From positions 1-64,000 of the forward strand of contig NZ_JAMTCD010000009.1 of NCBI RefSeq assembly GCF_025370255.1: a DNA stretch of 64,000 bases. Reading direction: 5' to 3'. A model generated the notes under the pieces. The model searched no databases, was not told the DNA's origin, and saw nothing but the letters and a program-made list of their open reading frames with translations. Every line of letters begins with the position of its first letter. Position 1 is the stretch's first letter. The DNA comes from Shewanella holmiensis (GTDB taxonomy: Bacteria > Pseudomonadota > Gammaproteobacteria > Enterobacterales > Shewanellaceae). Shown here piece after piece: positions 9,105 through 16,896 of the stretch. The translations under genes were made by a program, and so were the position numbers.

Positions 9105-10409
9105 TTAAAACGAATAACTCACTTGCGCTACGATCGCTTTCACCGCAGGGAATTGTTCAAATTGACTCAACTGGCCAACTAACTCAGTACCATTATTCTC
9201 TGGGTTTTGCTGGTAGTACTCTAAACGGTAGCTTAATTCATGTCCGCCAGATAACCGTTGACCAAACTTTAATCCCACCGTATACGCGGTCATATCACCA
9301 ATACGATAATCTGCGCTGGCAAATTCAGGTAATGGCTCATCGGCCAACAAAAATGGCTGATAAAAGTTTGCTGCTTGCTGTTGGTAGTAACGAAGGTGGA
9401 TCTGAGCATAAATACTCGGGCTCAAATAATAACGATAATGGGTTTCCAAGGTATGTGATGAAATATCCCAATCATCGGTACTGTAGCGATAAGAAAAATC
9501 AACTACACCTGAATCTAACGCGCCTTTGGCCATTACAAACACACTGTGTTTTAGGCGATCTTCTGGGCGATTTTCATATAGGTAAGTCTGCGTGGTACCA
9601 CTGTTATCCACTTGAGATAACACTTTATATGGATCCGTCATGTAACCCGATACATTCGAAATACCGTAGTTAGCTTGCATTAACCAATAACGATTAATGT
9701 TTTGGGTTACCCCAAGCATAAGGTCAATGGTTTGCTTATCATCGGTCCCCGCTTGACGCGTGTCATCAAATGCCGCTTGAAACGCCGCTTCGGTATCATA
9801 TTGAGATCTCAGTGCCATTTCAGATAACGCCACAGGTCTGCCACCTACAGCATCAATGGTATCTTGGGTAAACGCCCCTGATAACGCCACTATTGTATTG
9901 TTTTTATTAAAGCTACGCTCAAGGCCCGCATTTAAACCTAACGATAAATAGTCAAATTCGGTTGAGCCATTTAAGCCCACGTTTAAGGTCCAATCTGGAT
10001 TAAGTACTTCCATCCAGTTCGCACTTAATTGCACACGAGTATCGTGGAAAGTGTCATCAAGCGGCGTTTCACCGGCATTAACGGTATATTCACCATTGCC
10101 AGAAGGGCGAGTAAAGGTTTGGCTACTATCCTGCGCCACCGCACCAGACGCCGATGCACCCGTTAAACTGTCCACCACCAGCTTCATGTCTAATAGTGAA
10201 CTATCGCCAAACGATTTCTGCACATTGCCGATAACTTCAGCGGCTTGCACTCTATCTTGCTCGCCGTAATACATAATGGCGGCATCGACTTTCCAATCGT
10301 CTGATTTTACGATGTCATTAAGGTCTGTCGCTTGAGCACTAGGGTTAATTAAGCTGCAACTCGCCATGGCTATGGCGCCTGCTATATTGCGTTTTTGAGT
10401 TAATTGCAT
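9105..10409 (-). CDS. DUF3570 outer-membrane barrel-like protein with ApbE target motif
   Basis: The mature part is built of amphipathic beta stretches with aromatic girdles (YWLMQANYGIS, HSVFVMAKG, HYRYYLSPSIYAQIHLRYYQQ) and ends in YSF, all typical of outer-membrane barrels. The family is DUF3570, function unknown. An N-terminal signal peptide is present (AIAMASCSLINPSAQA). Residues 80-86 read DSLTGAS, which fits the ApbE flavinylation consensus Dxx[ST]GA[ST] (10152-10172). A TTG at 10413-10415 could start the longest frame, but GGAGG lies six bases before the ATG at 10407-10409 (434 aa). The ATG overlaps the end of the DUF4266 gene, giving coupled translation. Confidence 0.85.
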   Translation of the reverse strand: MQLTQKRNIAGAIAMASCSLINPSAQATDLNDIVKSDDWKVDAAIMYYGEQDRVQAAEVIGNVQKSFGDSSLLDMKLVVDSLTGASASGAVAQDSSQTFTRPSGNGEYTVNAGETPLDDTFHDTRVQLSANWMEVLNPDWTLNVGLNGSTEFDYLSLGLNAGLERSFNKNNTIVALSGAFTQDTIDAVGGRPVALSEMALRSQYDTEAAFQAAFDDTRQAGTDDKQTIDLMLGVTQNINRYWLMQANYGISNVSGYMTDPYKVLSQVDNSGTTQTYLYENRPEDRLKHSVFVMAKGALDSGVVDFSYRYSTDDWDISSHTLETHYRYYLSPSIYAQIHLRYYQQQAANFYQPFLLADEPLPEFASADYRIGDMTAYTVGLKFGQRLSGGHELSYRLEYYQQNPENNGTELVGQLSQFEQFPAVKAIVAQVSYSF

Positions 10410-10639
10410 CCGCAACCTCCGCCCGCTAATGAGCGACCACCACTGGTGCCTTCTTTACTAAAATAAATATGATCATCTAAGGCCATATCAAGCTTTTCAC
10501 TGTCTAGAGCCATATCAGCTCTTGCAAGTTGATCTTTTTCCCAGGGCTCAACACCTAAGGTTGAGCAAGCCGATAAACCGGTTAAAATAACAATAGCGAG
10601 TCCAGCTTTAATATTGAATCGAATCAAATTGTTTTTCAT
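10400..10639 (-). CDS. DUF4266 small lipoprotein with GGGCGCN C-terminus
   Basis: A 79-aa lipoprotein: signal segment with lipobox LSAC (about residues 22-25), then a helical middle (EPWEKDQLARADMALDSEK) and a glycine-rich tail ending GGRSLAGGGCGCN. This fits DUF4266, a small family that I recall beside DUF3570. The two Cys in GCGC could bind metal, form a disulfide handled by the adjacent thioredoxin-like protein, or be modified; function is unknown. GGAG seven bases before ATG supports the start. It begins three bases after the thioredoxin-like gene and overlaps the next gene by ten bases, so it is cotranscribed. Confidence 0.85.
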   Translation of the reverse strand: MKNNLIRFNIKAGLAIVILTGLSACSTLGVEPWEKDQLARADMALDSEKLDMALDDHIYFSKEGTSGGRSLAGGGCGCN

Positions 10640-10642
10640 AAA

Positions 10643-11173
10643 CTACTCCACCAACAACTGTTGAATTTCTTGCTCATACAGGGCTTTTTTATCATCATAA
10701 AAACCCACATGCTGTTGCACTAACTCGCCCTGGCGATTGAACAAAAAGCTGCTCGGCATGCCTTGTAAATCAAATGATCTCGCCACATCGCCTTCGGGGT
10801 TATAACGCACAGGAAAACTCGCGGGTAACTTTGTTAAAAACTGCGCAGCAAGCTCAGGTTCAACGTCCAAATTAATCGCCACCACAGCTAAACCTTTGAC
10901 GGCATATTTGGCGTGCATCTCGTTCATCCAAGGGAAAGATTTACGGCAAGGGCCACACCAGGACGACCAAAAGTCGACATACACCACTTTGCCCGCAAAC
11001 TCTGACAAATTAACGGTTTCACCCTTAACATTTTGCACAGCATAATTTAATGCGGGCGCAGCAATGCTTGAATGTGCAAACGTCATCACCCACAAAGCGC
11101 AACAGCATAAGCACAATGCATTGATGGTTTTTCGAAAAAACAGTAACGAAATGTGATTATGGATGGCTGGCAT
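10643..11173 (-). CDS. TlpA-like periplasmic thiol-disulfide oxidoreductase
   Basis: Thioredoxin-fold protein with the catalytic pair C73-G-P-C76 in SSWCGPCRKSF. The N-terminal hydrophobic segment (about 12-38) exports or anchors it in the periplasm. Later blocks (AINLDVEP, YNPEGDVARSFDLQGMPSSFLF with cis-Pro) follow the TlpA/ResA family. It probably keeps periplasmic cysteines reduced; the Cys pair at the end of the neighbouring DUF4266 lipoprotein is the obvious nearby client (inference). AAGGA precedes the ATG. First gene of the six-gene operon. Confidence 0.92.
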   Translation of the reverse strand: MPAIHNHISLLFFRKTINALCLCCCALWVMTFAHSSIAAPALNYAVQNVKGETVNLSEFAGKVVYVDFWSSWCGPCRKSFPWMNEMHAKYAVKGLAVVAINLDVEPELAAQFLTKLPASFPVRYNPEGDVARSFDLQGMPSSFLFNRQGELVQQHVGFYDDKKALYEQEIQQLLVE

Positions 11174-11217
11174 GATTAATCCTTATAAACCCTATACTGG
11201 CAATCTATCGGGCCAAT

Positions 11218-11234
11218 CTTAAGGCTTTCTTAAG
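11218..11234 (-). promoter_or_regulatory. CTTAAG-N5-CTTAAG box, candidate operator of the six-gene operon
   Basis: Two identical CTTAAG hexamers separated by five bases, the spacing known for PmrA/BasR-type boxes. The site lies 45 bases upstream of the first gene's ATG, and the operon encodes a QseB/PmrA-like regulator. A plausible -10 (TATAGG) lies about 21 bases downstream of the box on the minus strand. Confidence 0.65.
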
Positions 11235-11414
11235 GAAAAATGATAAGTGTTTATTTTATAAAATCAGTCAGTAGCATAAAGTGATATGCCAGTATCATTA
11301 TGCTTAATTCGGGCGAATTAAGCAGATAAATATCATTCAGTTTGCAAGGTTAGCAACAGGCATAAGCAATGGTATAATGCCGTCATTAGCGACATTTTAT
11401 CAAAGGTTCACATC

Positions 11415-11693
11415 ATGGCACGCACTGCTAGCGCATTACACATTTTGGTCAAACACAAAGAGTTGGCCGATGACATTATGGCTAAACTGAAAAAAGGCGC
11501 TAAATTTGATGTGCTGGCAAAGCAACATTCTAGTTGTCCATCGGGCAAAAAAGGCGGCAGTTTAGGTGAATTTAAACAAGGCCAAATGGTACCGCAGTTT
11601 GATAAAGTTTGTTTTAGTGGTGAGCTCATCACCCCACATTTAGTTAAAACAAAATTTGGCTGGCATGTGGTAAAGATCCTTTACAGGACTTGA
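11415..11693 (+). CDS. ppiC: Peptidyl-prolyl cis-trans isomerase C (parvulin)
   Basis: Single-domain cytoplasmic parvulin of 92 aa, the full family length. Motifs: [49 protein letters not shown] and the closing FGWHVVKIL. It catalyses cis-trans isomerisation of peptidyl-proline bonds. AAAGG lies eight bases before the ATG. Monocistronic; divergent from the operon to its left. Confidence 0.96.
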   Translation: MARTASALHILVKHKELADDIMAKLKKGAKFDVLAKQHSSCPSGKKGGSLGEFKQGQMVPQFDKVCFSGELITPHLVKTKFGWHVVKILYRT

Positions 11694-12038
11694 TGTGTAA
11701 AGTCTGCGTAAACATAGTAAGTTGGATTTTGAAAGTCTTAAACACTATTTTTGTATGCAACACTAAGATAGTGCATTGCAATGAACATATAACTAAAGTG
11801 CTTTACCGCACGTAACCGTCAAATTAAGTGTTAAAATTTACGCTTATGTTAAGCACAAATATTTTAATGGCCATGGTTAACTTGCTTCTAGAAAATAGTT
11901 TGTTGGATTCATAGACCGTTAATACTGGTAACATCGCCAAACGATCCAAGAAAAGCCCCCCTGAAGGCAGAACATTTTTTCTATTGAAAGCCTTCGATAA
12001 TCATTACACGCAAACACCTCAAATCAAAAGGTTGCTAA
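11694..12038. other. Intergenic region before cti
   Basis: No gene recognised. It holds a weak short stem (CACTA/TAGTG around 11760-11780) and presumably the cti promoter. Nothing else stands out. Confidence 0.5.
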
Positions 12039-14432
12039 TTGACTATATATAAACGTTTTTCTACCTACTACCGACATACAATTAGCATCTTCATTGCTGT
12101 CGTCTTAACGGGATGCGCGGTGTTTGCGGGCTTAAATTTCGATAGTTTGTACGGTGAAGCGCAGCCACAACAGCGCATGGTAGCAACAACATCTTCTCAA
12201 GCTCAGCACTATATCAATGATGTTAAGCCTATAATCGACAACCGATGTGTTGTGTGTCATGCCTGCTACGACGCGCCTTGTCAGCTAAAAATGTCATCCG
12301 CTGAAGGAATAGACCGGGGCGCGAATAAAGACATAGTGTACCAGGGCACACGGTTACTCGCCGTCGATACCACTCGCATGTTTATCGATGCCCAATCAAC
12401 GGCAGAATGGCGCGATAAAGATTTTTTCCCCGTATTGAATGAACGCACACAATCAGAAGAAGCCAACACCCAAGCGGGTGTTATTGCGCGAATGCTGCAG
12501 TTAAAACAAAAGCACCCCTTGCCCACTGAAGGCATTCTTGATGACTCGTGGGATTTCTCTCTCGATCGTAATCAACAGTGCCCTTCCGTTGAAGAAATGA
12601 GCCGTTATGAACAGCAATTCCCTCAATGGGGAATGCCTTATGGTTTGCCGCAAATCTCAAACCATGAAAATACTATTTTGATGCAATGGCTTGCCAATGG
12701 TGCACCAATGGCTACCATTCCGGCCCCTTCTATTGCTGAACTTAACGCGATAGAAAAATGGGAAACCTTCCTCAATACCAATTCATTAAAACAGCAACTA
12801 ACCAGTCGCTATATTTTCGAACATTTGTTTGTTTCCCACTTATATTTTGATGATATAGAAAGTGGCCAACCCACTTTCTTCCAATTGGTCAGATCGACAA
12901 CCGCACCAGGTAAACCTGTTGATATTATTGCAACACGTCGACCTTACGATGATCCTGAAACAGATGTGTTTTATTACCGATTAGAACAAGTGCGCGAAAC
13001 TATCGTAGATAAAACACATATGCCGTATGCACTCAATGAGGCAAAGCTTGACCGTATTAAGTCATTATTTATTGAGCCCAATTATAGCGTTACTAGCTTA
13101 CCAAGTTATGAAGCAAGCGTTGCAGCAAACCCGCTTATCGCCTTCACCGACTTACCCGTCGAGGCGCGATATAAATTTATGCTTGATAATGCGCAAAATA
13201 CTATTATGGCGTATATAAAGGGGCCTGTTTGTAGAGGCCAGCTAGCACTCGATGTTATTAATGATAGATTTTGGGTGTTTTTTGTCGATCCAGACCTTCC
13301 TAATATGTCACAACAAAATGCATTTTATCGTTCACAAGACGAAAATCTTACCCTTCCAGCTGAAAAAGAAAGTAATACCTTACGGCCTATTGCTAATTGG
13401 GTTAAGTATGCCGGTCAACAAGGTCGCTTTCTTCGCGCTAAAAATGCATATTTGGATGAGAAATTTGAAAATAATGAACATTTAACTACTCGGCTAATTT
13501 GGGACGGTAATGGCACAAATTCGAATGCGAGTTTAACGGTATTTCGCCATTTCGATAATGCATCTGTCGTGCAAGGATTAATAGGTGAGCAGCCTAAAAC
13601 CGCCTGGGTGATCAGTTATTCTCTATTAGAGCGAATTCATTACCTGCTTGTCGCTGGTTATGATGTGTATGGTAATTTTGGCCATCAATTGATAACACGC
13701 ATGTACATGGATCTTCTTCGCATGGAAGGTGAGTCAAATTTCTTAACATTGTTACCGGCAGAAAACCGTCACCAAGAACTGGCTGACTGGTATCAAGATG
13801 CACATTTGTATCTAACCAAACATCTTGCTGGTGATATCAATGAAGTCAGTAGCCCCCCAGCAATCACTTACACCACAGACAACCCCAAACATGAACTATT
13901 AGACATGCTCAAGACCCGCCTAGAAAAGGTATTACCAACACGTTATGCACTTGAATCAACGCAGCTTACAAATGAAAGTAAAGGTTATCTTAAAAAGATT
14001 AACCAAGTAAAAGGCGAAAGTGCATCGATATTCCCAGAGCTGACTTTTATTATGATTGAACCTGAAGATGCTGCGCTCGATCCTCAGCTTTTTACGTTAA
14101 TCAGAAATAGCGCCCATAAGAATATTTCTAGCTTGTTTGATGAAGAATCAAATCGGCAATATTCACGCGATAACGTAACCCTTGTAAACGGTCTACTCGG
14201 CAGTTACCCCAATGTTTTTTGGCGCCTAAAAGAAGCTGAGTTACCCGCATTAGTGGACCAAGTTTTAAAGGTCAAAACTGAGGGTGATTATAAAAGGTTA
14301 TTAGATAACGTTGGCGTGCGTAGAACCGATCCGTCTTTTTGGTATTTTAGTGACATATTAATGATGCAATACAAAAAAAATCATCCAATAGAGGCTGGGA
14401 TACTCGATTACAATCGAGTTGAAAATAGATAA
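12039..14432 (+). CDS. cti: Fatty acid cis/trans isomerase (Cti)
   Basis: Periplasmic heme enzyme that converts cis to trans unsaturated fatty acids in membrane phospholipids, stiffening the membrane under solvent or heat stress. A c-type heme site C70-VVC73-H74 lies in NRCVVCHACYDAPC, exactly as in the Cti family, and 797 aa is the usual length. The N-terminus is a hydrophobic export segment containing LTGC, which could be a lipobox. Start is TTG with AAAGG seven bases upstream; no better ATG exists nearby. It stands alone. Confidence 0.93.
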   Translation: MTIYKRFSTYYRHTISIFIAVVLTGCAVFAGLNFDSLYGEAQPQQRMVATTSSQAQHYINDVKPIIDNRCVVCHACYDAPCQLKMSSAEGIDRGANKDIVYQGTRLLAVDTTRMFIDAQSTAEWRDKDFFPVLNERTQSEEANTQAGVIARMLQLKQKHPLPTEGILDDSWDFSLDRNQQCPSVEEMSRYEQQFPQWGMPYGLPQISNHENTILMQWLANGAPMATIPAPSIAELNAIEKWETFLNTNSLKQQLTSRYIFEHLFVSHLYFDDIESGQPTFFQLVRSTTAPGKPVDIIATRRPYDDPETDVFYYRLEQVRETIVDKTHMPYALNEAKLDRIKSLFIEPNYSVTSLPSYEASVAANPLIAFTDLPVEARYKFMLDNAQNTIMAYIKGPVCRGQLALDVINDRFWVFFVDPDLPNMSQQNAFYRSQDENLTLPAEKESNTLRPIANWVKYAGQQGRFLRAKNAYLDEKFENNEHLTTRLIWDGNGTNSNASLTVFRHFDNASVVQGLIGEQPKTAWVISYSLLERIHYLLVAGYDVYGNFGHQLITRMYMDLLRMEGESNFLTLLPAENRHQELADWYQDAHLYLTKHLAGDINEVSSPPAITYTTDNPKHELLDMLKTRLEKVLPTRYALESTQLTNESKGYLKKINQVKGESASIFPELTFIMIEPEDAALDPQLFTLIRNSAHKNISSLFDEESNRQYSRDNVTLVNGLLGSYPNVFWRLKEAELPALVDQVLKVKTEGDYKRLLDNVGVRRTDPSFWYFSDILMMQYKKNHPIEAGILDYNRVENR

Positions 14433-14728
14433 TGAGATTGATTGTTTAGCGGACTAAAGGGCTGGGTAAATTAAGCTGCTCAGCCCACTATATTTAAGTA
14501 CGCTTTACCTTTATCCATTACCAAACGTCGTTTGGATGAACATCACAGGCCCCCATCCTGCAACGACCAAAGGGTATTCACAACAATACCCTCTTGGCTC
14601 CTCCTGCCAATGTTCTGATTACTGTGCGACCTAAACGGACTAGGTTAGCCGTGGCGCTTCGATTGCACCAAAATCAAGGGTAGAAAGCACAGACTATTCA
14701 CAAATAAGCCCTCCACCAAAAACACTGA
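14433..14728. other. Intergenic region with several stem-loops
   Basis: No gene recognised. Three inverted repeats occur in sequence: GGGCTG...CAGCCC around 14459-14488, CCAAACG-T-CGTTTGG at 14521-14535, and GGGTATT/AATACCC at 14572-14591, extendable to a CCAA...TTGG stem with one bulge (14567-14597). It lies between convergent cti and the TDT transporter, so the stems may be terminators, though T-runs are poor. Confidence 0.5.
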
Positions 14729-15697
14729 TTAACTAACCGTCGCTTTAATTCTAAACGGCTGATAAAAATACAAATATCGAACTGCCACATAGGCGACAAC
14801 TATAGTTGCGATGAGCAGTTCCATTTGTGCTAATCGGCGTACTTGATCAATATAATGCACTGCTATATTGGTCGTTTCCATCCAGGTGACCATTTTGAAT
14901 AATGCTGTAGAGCCTATCACCATAGGGAAAGTAAACGCTGCGTAGCCGGGGCTAAATGGCAGGGTAAGTAATTTAATAAATGCCAGGTAGATAACGCTGG
15001 TCATCAACACTGCTATGCCAAATAGTAAGGCGATAATGATAGGTGATGGCGTCGTCGCTACGGTTAAATATCCCGCTAATGATAAGCTGGCGGGGGCAGC
15101 TAACACGGCCAAAGTTGGCTTGGCTGCATCGGGCACTTCATGGCTAAACATTAAACGATAAATCATTAACGGTAACATCACAGCATAGGTCGCCATACCA
15201 AAGATTAAAGCCATATGGGCGATTAAAGCCAGTTGTGGGGTGCCCGAAAATGATACGTCAGCAACAATGATACCTACGGGCGGGATAAACCAGCTAGGCA
15301 CCATGTGGTGAAGTTCGAATACTTTCGCTCTGTGATATAAAAAGCTTATTAAAAATACCAAATGTAAGCCTACGGCAAACAACCATAACGCATCGCCTGC
15401 CAGTAAATAAAACTGCCCTACCGAGTTAGACACTACCATAGTGGCCATGGCAAATGTAGGGACCACACTGCCAATCACGGGATGAGCCAAATCCTCTTTC
15501 AATGTATGTGATAACAGTAAAAATTTTATGGCTAACACCATGAGTAACACGCTCGCAATGGCGGCGCCGATGAGTTGACCATAACCATTTAAATTGGCGA
15601 AGTTTTCCCAACACCAGCCTAAACTTGCAATACCCAAAGCTAAACCGGCCATGGGCGTTGGTGCGGTGATTAATTTACCTTTAGCCATGTTGATCAT
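14729..15697 (-). CDS. TDT/SLAC1-family transporter (TehA-like)
   Basis: Integral membrane protein of 322 aa with about ten hydrophobic helices. It belongs to the tellurite-resistance/dicarboxylate (TDT) or SLAC1 anion-channel family, as shown by the opening PTPMAGLALGIASLGWCWE, the HPVIGSVVPTFAMATMVVS block and FTFPMVIGSTAL near the end. Substrate cannot be told; family members export sulfite, malate or other anions. It faces a divergent LysR gene across 202 bases, the usual place for its own regulator. The start may be the first ATG (15697) or the one three codons later. Confidence 0.85.
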   Translation of the reverse strand: MINMAKGKLITAPTPMAGLALGIASLGWCWENFANLNGYGQLIGAAIASVLLMVLAIKFLLLSHTLKEDLAHPVIGSVVPTFAMATMVVSNSVGQFYLLAGDALWLFAVGLHLVFLISFLYHRAKVFELHHMVPSWFIPPVGIIVADVSFSGTPQLALIAHMALIFGMATYAVMLPLMIYRLMFSHEVPDAAKPTLAVLAAPASLSLAGYLTVATTPSPIIIALLFGIAVLMTSVIYLAFIKLLTLPFSPGYAAFTFPMVIGSTALFKMVTWMETTNIAVHYIDQVRRLAQMELLIATIVVAYVAVRYLYFYQPFRIKATVS

Positions 15698-15899
15698 GCT
15701 GAACTCTCACTATTTCGATGAACGCGTTGATTTGTTTCTTAATGTGATGTTACGCTTGCTGTATGTTTAGGTATATCCAATTATTAAGAACATGCGTTAA
15801 TAATAACTGAACGATATTTTGGGCGATAACAAACTAATTAACGCTAGGTTCATCAATGGCGGCGTTGATAAGACTCACTAAAAGCGGAATGATATCACT

Positions 15900-16802
15900 A
15901 TGGTCATGCACATATCTTTGAAGCAGCTCAATGTATTTCATGCTATTACTCAATACAAAACCTTAACCGCCGCGGCAGAGCAGCTTTGCCTATCAAAAGC
16001 GGCAGTCAGCATGGCGTTAGCTGAGCTTGAAAAACAACTGTCTCATCCATTATTTGATCGGGTAAACAATCGGCTTATTCTTAATCAGGAAGGGCAACAA
16101 CTTTTACCGTTAGCCGATGAATTACTCAACCGCGCTCAGCAAATCAACCATCTTTTTAGTGATAATCCAGCCTTGTACAGCAAACTTAGGCTGGGCAGTA
16201 GCGATACCATAGGCAATCATATTAGCCCGTATTTACTCAGCCAATTTAGGCAACAACATCAGCACTTATTGCAAAGTTTATTTATTTCAAACTCTGCCAC
16301 TATTTGCCAAAAGTTAATTGATTTTGAACTAGATATTGCCCTTATTGAAAGTCAATCTCATCATCCAGATTTGATTTCAATTCCTTTTAGCAACGATGAA
16401 ATGTGTATTATTAGTGCAAAAGATCATCCGCTAACCAAGCAAACAAAGCTGAGTCTTTCGGACTTGGACAATAATGATTGGGTGTTAAGAGAATCCGGCT
16501 CGGGCTCACGGGAATCTTTTATCAATATTCTGGCCCCAAAACTGACCCATTGGAGACTTGCCTTTGAGATCAATACCACAGAGGCATTGATTAGCAGTGT
16601 TTCTGCAGGGCTGGGATTAGGCTGTTTATCCACTTTGGCGGCACAATATGCGATAAAAAGTGGTCGAGTGAGTCAGTTGGCTGCGCCAATTAATATGCCA
16701 CGCAAGTTTTGGTTTTTAATCCATAAAGACAAATATCAAAACCCACTTCTTAAAAGCTTTATGGCTTTTTGCCAGCAATGGCAACCTACAAAGCTGACCT
16801 AA
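15900..16802 (+). CDS. LysR-family transcriptional regulator
   Basis: N-terminal winged helix (about 4-63: LKQLNVFHAITQYKTLTAAAEQL, SKAAVSMALAELE) and a C-terminal effector domain (about 90-292) of the CysB/CbbR-like substrate-binding fold. The hinge LRLGSSDTIGNHI and the LRESGSGSRE segment resemble regulators of sulfur or anion metabolism. Divergent from the TDT transporter, which it probably controls. An alternative start lies two codons later. Length 300 aa is normal. Confidence 0.9.
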   Translation: MVMHISLKQLNVFHAITQYKTLTAAAEQLCLSKAAVSMALAELEKQLSHPLFDRVNNRLILNQEGQQLLPLADELLNRAQQINHLFSDNPALYSKLRLGSSDTIGNHISPYLLSQFRQQHQHLLQSLFISNSATICQKLIDFELDIALIESQSHHPDLISIPFSNDEMCIISAKDHPLTKQTKLSLSDLDNNDWVLRESGSGSRESFINILAPKLTHWRLAFEINTTEALISSVSAGLGLGCLSTLAAQYAIKSGRVSQLAAPINMPRKFWFLIHKDKYQNPLLKSFMAFCQQWQPTKLT

Positions 16803-16846
16803 ATACGCAGTGATTTTAGCATCATTTTCTACCCGCTAATCCACAT

Positions 16847-16873
16847 AAAAAACCGCTCAATGAGCGGTTTTTA
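16847..16873. terminator. Bidirectional terminator between lysR and sulfatase genes
   Basis: AAACCGCTCA paired with TGAGCGGTTT, flanked by A-runs on the left and T-runs on the right. It lies between convergent genes and works in both directions. Confidence 0.85.
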
Positions 16874-16896
16874 TTGCAGAGTAAGTTAATCAGTAT

